Shown: positions 25,023-31,341 of the stretch, one piece after another | How positions within the stretch are numbered: position 1 is the first letter of the stretch | How the letters are laid out: the number at the start of each line of letters is the position of its first letter | NCBI GenBank assembly: GCA_902779355.1 | Contig: CACZBF010000002.1 | Location: forward strand, 135,633 to 199,632 | Length of the DNA: 64,000 bases | Direction: 5' to 3' | Source of the DNA: an uncultured Lachnospiraceae bacterium | GTDB lineage: Bacteria > Bacillota > Clostridia > Lachnospirales > Lachnospiraceae | Notes under the pieces: generated by a model | Databases searched by the model: none | Told to the model about the DNA's origin: nothing | What the model saw: the letters and a program-made list of their open reading frames with translations, nothing else | Made by a program: the position numbers and the translations under genes

Positions 25023-27651
25023 TGTACCAGTCCTTTCCTTCATGCATATCAATCTCCAGCGGGACGGATAGATCCGCTGCCTTTTCCATTTCCTCCGCAA
25101 GGATCCGCTTCACGGTCTCCGTCTCCTCTAAGGCTGTCTCGATGAGCAATTCATCATGCACCTGCACGACAAGGCGTGACCGCAGGCCTTCTGCTGCGAG
25201 CCGGTCGTGGACACGGATCATGGCGATCTTGATGATATCTGCCGCCGTCCCCTGGATCGGAGAGTTCATCGCTACCCGCTCGCCGAACTGTCTCTGCATA
25301 AAATTGCTGGAGGAAAGCTCCGGCACGGGTCGGATCCGGCCGTACATGGTGCGCACGACACCGTCTTCCTTCGCGTGTGTCACAAGATCCTGCAGATACC
25401 GGTGCATCACCGGATAGACTTCAAAATAACGCTCGATATACGCCTGCGCTTCCTTCCGCGAGATCGAGAGATCCTGAGAAAGGCCGAATGAACTGATCCC
25501 GTACACGATCCCGAAGTTGACCGCTTTCGCATTGCGACGCTGGAGTGGTGTCACCTCTTCAAACGGAATGTGGAAGACCTGGGATGCCGTCATCCTGTGG
25601 ATATCCTGCGCCGAACGATATGCTTCGATCAGATGCTCATCACCGGACAGATGCGCAAGCACGCGGAGCTCGATCTGGGAATAATCTGCATCCAGGAAGA
25701 CAAAACCATCCGCCGGCAGAAATGCTTTCCGAATCTGCCTCCCCAGATCCGTCCGGATCGGGATATTCTGTAAGTTCGGATCCGCACTGCTGATCCGCCC
25801 GGTCGCAGTCACAGTCTGGTGGAACGTGGAATGCACGCGCCCATCCTCCGCCACAAAGGCCGGCAGTCCGTCTGCGTAAGTGGACTTCAGTTTTGCAAGC
25901 GCACGATATTCGAGGATATCAGACACGATCGGATAGTCCGGCGCGAGCTTTTCCAACACGTCCGCCGCCGTGGAATAGCCGGTCTTGGTTTTTTTGCCGT
26001 TCGGGAGCATCAGGCGCTCAAACAGGATCTCGCCCAGCTGCTTGGGAGAATTGATATTAAAGGTCTCTCCTGCTTCAGCGTAGATCTTCTGCTCCAACTC
26101 TCCGATCCGCACTCCGAGATCTGCACTATAGGTCTCCAGGATCTCTTTATCCATGCGGATGCCGATCTGCTCCATATCAAACAGGGTCAACGCCAGCGGC
26201 ATCTCAATATCAAAGAAGAGCCGTTCCATTCCCTTTTCCCGCAGAGCGGTCAGCAGCTTTTCTTTTGCTTTGAGTGCAAGGAAAGCAGGATAACAAACCG
26301 CGCGCAAAAACTCCGCCGGCTTCTCTGTCTTTGCTTTTTCCGGGGGGAGTTTCCCGAGAAGGTCGGAAACGGACGGCACGAAACGACCCGCAAAATCCTT
26401 TCCGAGATCCTCATACGGGTATTCATTTTTCAGGGGATTCAAAAGATAGTAGGCGATCTTTGTATCAAAGAAATGCGCCACGTTGCGTTCCTTGATATAG
26501 GAAAACGCTTCCTTCAGACCGTGCGTCACCGCGCACACGCTTTCTTTTGCAAAAAGGCGGTTTGCCCGGTTCAGCACCCGCTCCGCTGCATCGGCAGTAT
26601 CTATTCCGATCAGCGCGGCACGATCCTGCCATGCAAAAGAGATTCCGAGCAATCCTTCTTTCCCGGTCACAATGTGAAAACCGAAGGTTTCCTCCCCTTC
26701 GAGCTCTGCAAATACTTTTTCCGCTTCCGCCTCGTCCGTCACAAGGGAGAACGCCTCCGACGGCGCATTGTCCATAGGCTTCCCGCCAAACCGCGAAAGG
26801 AGTGCCTTGAACTCCAGCCTCTTGCAAAGGAGATAAGCTTCCTCCGTAAAAAGCTCGCCGATCGCCGCATCGGCAGGCGAAAAATCCACCGGCGCATGAC
26901 GATCGATCGTCGCCAGCTGTTTACTCATCACAGCCTGCTCGTAGTCCGTTTTCAGATTGTCTCTGGCGCGGGGCGGCGTCACCTCGTCCACATGCGCATA
27001 CGCATTCTCGATACTGTGGAACTTCACGATGATAGAGGTCGCGGTCTTTTCCCCGATCCCTCTGACGCCGGGGATATTGTCACTCGCGTCTCCCATCAGC
27101 GCCTTCAGATCGATGAATTCGGTCGGCGTAACCTGATAGGTCTTCTGCACATCTGCTGCGTAATAGTCCTCGATCTCCGTCCCCGTCCGCTTCGTCTTCG
27201 GGATCCTAATCCTCGTATGGTCGGAAGCCAGCTGCAAAAGATCACGGTCTCCGGACAGCACGGACACTTCCAGCCCCTGCTCCTCACACTGTCTCGACAG
27301 CGTCCCTAAGATGTCATCCGCTTCATACCCTTCCTTTGTAAAGATCGGGATCTGCATCGCGCCAAGCATCTCACGGATCAGCGGCATCTGTTCTTTCAGC
27401 TCGGGCGGCATGGGCTTCCGCGTCCCCTTATAAGCCTCATACATCTTGTGGCGGAACGTCGGCGCGTGCACGTCAAAGGCCACAGCAAGATAGCCCGGCT
27501 GCTCCTCATCGAGGATCTTCAGCAGGATATTCAAAAACCCGTAAACGGCGTTTGTATGGAGGCCTTCACTGTTTGTCAGATCCGGCACGCCGTAAAACGC
27601 GCGGTGCATGATGCTGTGTCCGTCAATCAGTACGATCTTGTCCTGACCCAT
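25012..27651 (-). CDS. polA: DNA polymerase I
   Basis: Repair and Okazaki-fragment polymerase, 879 residues. The 5' nuclease domain is intact (KIVLIDGHSIMHRAFYG; GYEADDILGTLSRQ; LSGDRDLLQLAS; LMGDASDNIPGVRGIGEKTA). The 3'-5' exonuclease fold (about 300-470) has lost its acidic metal ligands, as in Bacillus and Taq enzymes, so proofreading is unlikely. Polymerase motifs: FLDADYSQIELRVLAHLSGD (A), RRNAKAVNFGIVYGISSFGLS (B), VVQVHDELLIE (C). First gene of an operon of nine tightly packed genes ending at 16673. Its leader contains the hairpin cluster at 27674-27845. Confidence 0.97.
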   Translation of the reverse strand: MGQDKIVLIDGHSIMHRAFYGVPDLTNSEGLHTNAVYGFLNILLKILDEEQPGYLAVAFDVHAPTFRHKMYEAYKGTRKPMPPELKEQMPLIREMLGAMQIPIFTKEGYEADDILGTLSRQCEEQGLEVSVLSGDRDLLQLASDHTRIRIPKTKRTGTEIEDYYAADVQKTYQVTPTEFIDLKALMGDASDNIPGVRGIGEKTATSIIVKFHSIENAYAHVDEVTPPRARDNLKTDYEQAVMSKQLATIDRHAPVDFSPADAAIGELFTEEAYLLCKRLEFKALLSRFGGKPMDNAPSEAFSLVTDEAEAEKVFAELEGEETFGFHIVTGKEGLLGISFAWQDRAALIGIDTADAAERVLNRANRLFAKESVCAVTHGLKEAFSYIKERNVAHFFDTKIAYYLLNPLKNEYPYEDLGKDFAGRFVPSVSDLLGKLPPEKAKTEKPAEFLRAVCYPAFLALKAKEKLLTALREKGMERLFFDIEMPLALTLFDMEQIGIRMDKEILETYSADLGVRIGELEQKIYAEAGETFNINSPKQLGEILFERLMLPNGKKTKTGYSTAADVLEKLAPDYPIVSDILEYRALAKLKSTYADGLPAFVAEDGRVHSTFHQTVTATGRISSADPNLQNIPIRTDLGRQIRKAFLPADGFVFLDADYSQIELRVLAHLSGDEHLIEAYRSAQDIHRMTASQVFHIPFEEVTPLQRRNAKAVNFGIVYGISSFGLSQDLSISRKEAQAYIERYFEVYPVMHRYLQDLVTHAKEDGVVRTMYGRIRPVPELSSSNFMQRQFGERVAMNSPIQGTAADIIKIAMIRVHDRLAAEGLRSRLVVQVHDELLIETALEETETVKRILAEEMEKAADLSVPLEIDMHEGKDWYSAK

Positions 27652-27673
27652 GTCTCTTTTCCCTTATATATCA

Positions 27674-27845
27674 GAAGCGCAGTCAGTGTAGACTGCGCTT
27701 CGCCTATAGTTATGGTCGGTAATTCTATAAGGAAACGCTGCTCAAGGCGTTTCCTTGCGCGAAATCCGCAACGCGAAGCGTTTTCACATGCGGATTTCTG
27801 TGCATCCTTGCGACGCACCCAGGGAAAGACTGGTAGTCTTTCCCT
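27674..27845. repeat. cluster of four hairpins between polA and the Cys-rich gene
   Basis: Four inverted repeats fill the 190-nt gap: GAAGCGCAGTC / GACTGCGCTTC (27674-27684, 27691-27701); GGAAACGC / GCGTTTCC (27731-27738, 27747-27754); GAAATCCGC / GCGGATTTC (27761-27769, 27790-27798) with AACGC/GCGTT inside; AGGGAAAGAC / GTCTTTCCCT (27821-27830, 27836-27845). None has a T-run, so they are not ordinary terminators. The word CGGATTTCTG (27791-27800) recurs inside the element at 49683-49929. Probably a REP/MITE-like intergenic repeat family or RNA processing signals. Confidence 0.7.
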
Positions 27846-28026
27846 AGGAAGCGTTGGATACGATGAACCTTTCCCTGCACTTGTAATACGCGTAGTACAG
27901 GCACTTATCCGCGTTGGCACAACGGTTCGGAGCCGTCTCGATCTGGCATTGGCAACGCACGATCTCTTCCGCGTCGCCTCCGCATGCCCCCTCAAGCATC
28001 ACTTCATCCATCTGAATTGCTGACAT
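27844..28026 (-). CDS. small Cys-rich protein of unknown function
   Basis: A 60-residue protein with six or more cysteines: GACGGD, RCQCQIE, NRCANADKC, YYKCRERF. The pattern CxC followed by Cx5-6C and a late KCR suggests a metal-binding mini-domain. Two ATG codons exist; the one at 28024-28026 has GGAGGAGG at the right distance. It has its own promoter (28100-28128) and a leader hairpin. I do not recognise the family. The stop codon lies within the last hairpin of the cluster downstream. Read-through into polA is possible. Confidence 0.7.
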   Translation of the reverse strand: MSAIQMDEVMLEGACGGDAEEIVRCQCQIETAPNRCANADKCLYYAYYKCRERFIVSNAS

Positions 28027-28042
28027 AACCATCCTCCTCCAA

Positions 28043-28067
28043 TGGTGATCCCGGGGGAATCTCACCA
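28043..28067 (-). promoter_or_regulatory. leader hairpin before the Cys-rich gene
   Basis: TGGTGA/TCACCA arms enclose an inner TCCC/GGGA stem. The hairpin ends 2-3 nt upstream of the GGAGGAGG ribosome binding site, so it could affect translation. Confidence 0.5.
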
Positions 28068-28099
28068 CCCGGCATCCTGCGTTTTTACCCACATTTATA

Positions 28100-28128
28100 A
28101 ATATACAATATGTTGTGGATGGATGCAA
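28100..28128 (-). promoter_or_regulatory. promoter of the Cys-rich gene
   Basis: TTGCAT (28123-28128), 17-nt spacer, TATATT (28100-28105) on the minus strand. Confidence 0.65.
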
Positions 28129-28184
28129 GAGGTATTTTCAAAAAGCACAATACCTGCGAAGTGCAAGAATACGCGCTTTTAGAC

Positions 28185-28213
28185 TTGTCGCAGGACTACA
28201 AATGTGCTAAAAT
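28185..28213 (+). promoter_or_regulatory. promoter of the two small ORFs
   Basis: TTGTCG (28185-28190), 17-nt spacer, TAAAAT (28208-28213). Expected start of transcription near 28220, 29 nt before the first small ORF. Confidence 0.65.
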
Positions 28214-28248
28214 GTATATGAAAATAGATAGCAGGGAGGGCTGGCGTT

Positions 28249-28404
28249 ATGAAAGGAATCCTCATTTCTTTATTATTTGTTGGCATCCTGCGCGGGATGG
28301 AGAGCCTCATCGATTACAACCGGCAAAACGGCAATGCCAAGATCATTTCCATCATGGAATACCGTAACCGGCGCGCGATGAATCAGTTCTGCCATAACGT
28401 TTAA
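28249..28404 (+). CDS. small ORF 1, 51 residues, hydrophobic start
   Basis: ATG after GGGAGGG. The product begins with a short hydrophobic segment (MKGILISLLFVGILRG) followed by a polar, basic part (MESLIDYNRQNGNAK, EYRNRRAMNQFCHNV). It is flanked by a promoter and a second small ORF 15 nt downstream with its own perfect ribosome binding site, so translation is likely. No family recognised; it could be a small membrane-associated protein. Confidence 0.6.
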   Translation: MKGILISLLFVGILRGMESLIDYNRQNGNAKIISIMEYRNRRAMNQFCHNV

Positions 28405-28419
28405 CAGGAGGAAACACTC

Positions 28420-28554
28420 ATGGATTTTGAGCTATGGCTTTTTGCGGTCAAACGGCTTGCACAGACCTATGAAATGGCTCGAGAAATCTACGCACAATTA
28501 CCGGAAGAAGAAAAGCAGCGCCTTCAGGAAGAATACAAGAAAATGAACGGCTGA
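28420..28554 (+). CDS. small ORF 2, 44 residues, helical
   Basis: ATG after CAGGAGGAAA. The product (MDFELWLFAVKRLAQTYEMA, then REIYAQLPEEEKQRLQEEYKK) looks like one amphipathic helix followed by a charged helix. It ends 35 nt before a strong terminator. Together with small ORF 1 it forms a complete transcription unit of two short genes. Function unknown. Confidence 0.6.
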   Translation: MDFELWLFAVKRLAQTYEMAREIYAQLPEEEKQRLQEEYKKMNG

Positions 28555-28588
28555 CAGGAGACGCTGTATTTTGCTTTGTCATCATACA

Positions 28589-28616
28589 AAACCTGCCGCA
28601 ACCCGGCAGGTTTTTT
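28589..28616 (+). terminator. terminator of the two-small-ORF unit
   Basis: AAACCTGCCG and CGGCAGGTTT form a 10-bp stem around CAACC, followed by TTTTTT. Confidence 0.9.
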
Positions 28617-28643
28617 CAATCACTTCTCTCATCCATATCCGTA

Positions 28644-28943
28644 ACGTCAGAAGCAAAAGCCCTTCAGTTTTTTATAATCATGAACAGTTTTTTAAAGAAT
28701 GACGCTCACGTCTACTCGGTGCCTGGCTTCTCTAAACATTTGCGCTAATGATACTCAACGTACGCAACCGGTCGCAACACGCCGTCCTGGCGTGTGCTCC
28801 CTGTCTTCGCCATCCATGGCTCAGACTTGCTGAAATAGTTGCAAATGTCAAGAGAAGTCACGCACCTCATAATGTTCGCTTACATTCTCTAAAAAACTGT
28901 CCATAGATGATATATGCTATGAGAGGCTTTTTGCTTCTGACGT
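28644..28943. repeat. 300-bp imperfect palindromic element (MITE-like or large stem-loop)
   Basis: Ends: ACGTCAGAAGCAAAAGCC (28644-28661) and its inverted copy with one extra base (28925-28943). Matching inner blocks: ACAGTTTTTTAAAGAATG (28684-28701) against 28883-28900 with 17 of 18 paired; TGGCTTCTCTAAACATTTGC (28724-28743) against 28841-28860 with 17 of 20 paired. Centre: ACACGCC / GGCGTGT (28777-28783, 28789-28795). The spacing of blocks is nearly symmetrical. No ORF fills it. No clear target duplication is seen. Either a miniature inverted-repeat element or a structured RNA. Confidence 0.8.
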
Positions 28944-28979
28944 GTGCAGTACGCATGAGAAAGAATATTACAGCATCGT

Positions 28980-29008
28980 TTGACAATGCTTTTGAAACAT
29001 GCTATAGT
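28980..29008 (+). promoter_or_regulatory. promoter of tRNA-Trp
   Basis: TTGACA, 17-nt spacer, TATAGT, ending 15 nt before the tRNA. Confidence 0.85.
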
Positions 29009-29023
29009 ACCTAAAGTTGTCAA

Positions 29024-29094
29024 AGGGGAATCATACAGTGGTAGTATGACGGTCTCCAAAACCGTTCACGGGGGTTCGAACCCCTCTTCCCCTG
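29024..29094 (+). tRNA. tRNA-Trp(CCA)
   Basis: A 71-nt tRNA: acceptor AGGGGAA/TTCCCCT, D-arm ATAC/GTAT with loop AGTGGTA, anticodon stem ACGGT/ACCGT with loop CTCCAAA (anticodon CCA), T-arm GGGGGTTCGAACCCCTC with one G-T pair, discriminator G. CCA is not encoded. Confidence 0.96.
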
Positions 29095-29103
29095 GACTTA
29101 TGG

Positions 29104-29135
29104 GATTGCTGATAAAATCAGCAATCTCTTTTTTT
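29104..29135 (+). terminator. terminator of tRNA-Trp
   Basis: GATTGCTGAT and ATCAGCAATC make a 10-bp stem with a 3-nt loop, followed by TCTTTTTTT. Confidence 0.9.
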
Positions 29136-29162
29136 GCCTTAAAAATGTCTTTCTGATATTCT
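29134..29162 (+). promoter_or_regulatory. promoter of the small hydrophobic toxin-like gene
   Basis: TTGCCT (29134-29139), 17-nt spacer, TATTCT (29157-29162). It overlaps the end of the tRNA-Trp terminator. The transcript would begin near 29169. Confidence 0.5.
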
Positions 29163-29177
29163 GAACAAGCCGCGACG

Positions 29178-29203
29178 CCTTCCGGTAGGAAGGAGGTGAA
29201 GCC
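29178..29203 (+). promoter_or_regulatory. hairpin covering the toxin-like gene's ribosome binding site
   Basis: CCTTCC (29178-29183), loop GGTA, GGAAGG (29188-29193); the 3' arm is the first part of the Shine-Dalgarno sequence GGAAGGAGGTG. Sequestering the ribosome binding site is typical for type I toxin messages. Confidence 0.55.
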
Positions 29204-29572
29204 GTGAATATTGTTTTATCCTTTCTTCTTTCTGTTTTGGCAGGTATAGCCGCCTACTATATCTGCAAGTGGCTGGACGGAAAGTACCAGCGGCAACAGC
29301 CCGGTGTAGCGCGCCTTAGACGCAAGAAAACCCTCGATTCCACCAAATCGAGGGTTTTCGCTTTCCGTGAATATGTTTATATCCTTTTGTCTTTCGACAT
29401 CCTCATCATAATCTCTAGAAGTGTAAATGTCAAGGGAGGTAAAAATCACCTTCTTCATTCAAAGACGCTGCGGGCGTTTTCTTCTCTTTATGTTTTATGT
29501 AACTCAGTACAGTCTTTAGAATGCAAAAGCTGCAAGGCTTCACTCGCCAAAAGCCACTGTCTTCGGATATGA
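29204..29572 (+). CDS. small hydrophobic protein, candidate type I toxin
   Basis: GTG start after a perfect AAGGAGGTG. The first 26 residues are one membrane helix followed by a charged end (MNIVLSFLLSVLAGIAAYYI, CKWLDGKYQRQQ); short proteins with a single helix and an ICKWLD-type end are common in Gram-positive genomes and are often called holin- or toxin-like. The frame stays open to 29572, but a strong terminator (29327-29358) lies inside it after about codon 41, so most transcripts would have no stop codon and the natural product is likely much shorter than 122 residues. An oppositely oriented consensus promoter at 29405-29433 would make an antisense RNA over its 3' end. The exact C-terminus is unknown. 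Confidence 0.6.
   Translation: MNIVLSFLLSVLAGIAAYYICKWLDGKYQRQQPGVARLRRKKTLDSTKSRVFAFREYVYILLSFDILIIISRSVNVKGGKNHLLHSKTLRAFSSLYVLCNSVQSLECKSCKASLAKSHCLRI
29325..29398 (-). ncRNA. predicted antisense RNA to the toxin-like message
   Basis: Predicted from the minus-strand promoter at 29405-29433 and the bidirectional terminator at 29327-29358: a transcript of roughly 75 nt complementary to the 3' region of the toxin-like message. Ends are estimates. This is the layout of type I antitoxins that overlap the toxin's 3' end. Confidence 0.5.
29327..29358. terminator. bidirectional terminator shared by toxin-like mRNA and antisense RNA
   Basis: AAAACCCTCGATT (29327-29339) pairs with AATCGAGGGTTTT (29346-29358) over 13 bp with a 6-nt loop; both strands end in TTTTC. 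Confidence 0.88.
29405..29433 (-). promoter_or_regulatory. promoter of the antisense RNA
   Basis: TTGACA (29428-29433), 17-nt spacer, TATGAT (29405-29410) on the minus strand; near-consensus and facing the toxin-like gene. Confidence 0.75.
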
Positions 29573-29599
29573 AAGCAACGTCTCTTTTGGCGAGTGAAG
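29538..29599. repeat. 16-bp perfect inverted repeat after the ABC exporter operon
   Basis: CTTCACTCGCCAAAAG (29538-29553) and CTTTTGGCGAGTGAAG (29584-29599), 30-nt loop. It starts 6 nt beyond the exporter stop codon on the minus strand. No T-run follows on either strand, so it is either an unusual terminator or processing site, or part of a mobile repeat. Confidence 0.75.
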
Positions 29600-29604
29600 G
29601 AAGC

Positions 29605-31341
29605 CTATGCAAACTGGCTTTCGTAGAGGGTGGCGTAGAATCCGCGTTTCGCGAGGAGTTCTGTATGGCTGCCCTGCTCGATGATATGTCCGTCCTTCAT
29701 GACAAGGATCACGTCCGCCGAGCGGATCGTGGAAAGGCGATGCGCCACGATGAAGCTCGTGCGTCCTTCCATCATCTTGAGGAAAGCGTCCTGCACTTTC
29801 AACTCGGTGCGCGTATCGATGGAGCTTGTAGCCTCATCCAGGATCAACATCGGCGGCAGGATCAACATCACGCGCGCGATGCAAAGGAGCTGCTTCTGGC
29901 CTTCGGAAAGGCTGCCGCCGTCTTCACCGATCACTGTGTCATACCCTTGCGGGAGCCGTCTGATAAAACTGTGCGCATGGGCTTCCTTTGCGGCATGGAT
30001 GATCTCTTCCTCCGTTGCCTCCGGTTTTCCGAATGCGATGTTGTCACGGATCGTCCCGTGCCTCAGCCACGTCTCCTGCAGCACCATCCCGAAGCCGCTG
30101 CGCACTTCTTTTCTTGTTGAAGCATAAATGCTCTGGCCGCTCATCTTGATGTCGCCGTGATCGACCTCATAGAACCGCATCAGGAGGTTGATCAGCGTCG
30201 TCTTGCCGCTGCCCGTTGGACCGACGATTGCAACCCGCTGTCCCTGTGACACGGAAAGATTCAGGTCTTCGATCAACTTTTTGTCAGGCACATAGGAAAA
30301 AGAAACCTGCTCGAAAGAGACCCGTCCGTCGAGCGCATTGCGCGCAGCCCCTGCAGCTGCTGTTTCCTGCTCGCTCTCCTCGGCCAGCAGTTCATATACC
30401 CTCGCTGCACAGGCAAACGCACTCTGGAGCTCCGTGAGGACACCGGAGATCTCATTAAACGGCTTGGTATACTGGTTGGCATAGGCCAGAAAAGCAGTCA
30501 GCGAGCCGGCCGTAAAGGTGTCGCTGCGGATCACGAGGATCGCACCTACCACCGCCACTGCCGCATATACGAGGTTATTGACAAACCGGGTCGAGGGGTT
30601 TGTCAGAGAAGACGCAAAGACCGCCTTCAGGGAGTACTTTTCCACCGTCTCGTTCATCCCGTCAAAGCGCTCCTGCACCTTTTCTTCCTGCCCAAACGCC
30701 TGTACCACCTTCTGATGCGTGATCATCTCATGGATCAGTGCTGTCTGCGTACCGCGCGCCTCGGACTGCAGCGCAAACATCCGGTAAGAGTAGCGGGAAA
30801 TGAAACGAGCCGCCACAATGGAAAGCGGTGTTAGCGCGACGACGATCAAAGCGATCCAGGGATTCTCCCGGAACATGAAAAACAGTGTGCCCGCGATCGT
30901 CAGCGCCCCGGTGAAAAGCTGCGTAAAGCCCATGAGCAGACCGTCTGCGAGCTGATCGATGTCGGAGATCTGGCGGCTGACAAGATCACCGTGCGGGTGC
31001 GCATCCTGATAGGAGAGCGGCAGCGTCATGAGTTTCCGGTAGAGTTTTGTGCGCAGATCTCTGACCACCCCATAGGTGATCCGGTTGTTGCAGACATTCT
31101 GCAGCCATTGGAACAGAGCCGCAGCGATGATGAACGTCCCCATTCGCCGGAGCACCTGCATAAGTCCGTCAAAGTCCACCTGCCCGCTTCCTAAGATCAG
31201 ATCCACCGCATCTCCCGTCAGGATGGGCACTGAAAGCAAGGTCGCCACGGACAATGCCGCCAAAAGCAGTGACAGAAGGATCAGCGGCAGATAGCCGGAC
31301 AGATCGCGCAGCAGGGCGCGGAGGGTTTCTTTACGCTGCAT
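29605..31341 (-). CDS. ABC exporter half-transporter (subunit 2 of a heterodimer)
   Basis: Membrane domain of six helices (about residues 15-310) plus a nucleotide-binding domain: Walker [12 protein letters not shown]-loop MVLQETWLRHGTIRDNIAFG, Walker B MLILDEATSSID with the catalytic Glu, H-loop VAHRLST. The signature reads LSEGQKQLL instead of LSGGQ. With the partner's altered Walker B and H-loop, this gives one degenerate and one working ATP site, as in heterodimeric exporters of the BmrCD/TM287-288 type. Start ATG 31339-31341 follows GGAGGG and overlaps the partner gene by 11 nt. Substrate unknown; drugs or lipids are common. Confidence 0.92.
   Translation of the reverse strand: MQRKETLRALLRDLSGYLPLILLSLLLAALSVATLLSVPILTGDAVDLILGSGQVDFDGLMQVLRRMGTFIIAAALFQWLQNVCNNRITYGVVRDLRTKLYRKLMTLPLSYQDAHPHGDLVSRQISDIDQLADGLLMGFTQLFTGALTIAGTLFFMFRENPWIALIVVALTPLSIVAARFISRYSYRMFALQSEARGTQTALIHEMITHQKVVQAFGQEEKVQERFDGMNETVEKYSLKAVFASSLTNPSTRFVNNLVYAAVAVVGAILVIRSDTFTAGSLTAFLAYANQYTKPFNEISGVLTELQSAFACAARVYELLAEESEQETAAAGAARNALDGRVSFEQVSFSYVPDKKLIEDLNLSVSQGQRVAIVGPTGSGKTTLINLLMRFYEVDHGDIKMSGQSIYASTRKEVRSGFGMVLQETWLRHGTIRDNIAFGKPEATEEEIIHAAKEAHAHSFIRRLPQGYDTVIGEDGGSLSEGQKQLLCIARVMLILPPMLILDEATSSIDTRTELKVQDAFLKMMEGRTSFIVAHRLSTIRSADVILVMKDGHIIEQGSHTELLAKRGFYATLYESQFA

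Noticed and set aside
25819-27309. 496-codon open frame opposite polA
   Set aside because: Antisense shadow of a conserved gene; rich in Arg/His/Ile as expected for reversed coding sequence.
29430-29612. 60-codon minus-strand ORF near the inverted repeat
   Set aside because: No ribosome binding site, overlaps the antisense promoter and the 16-bp inverted repeat; likely chance.
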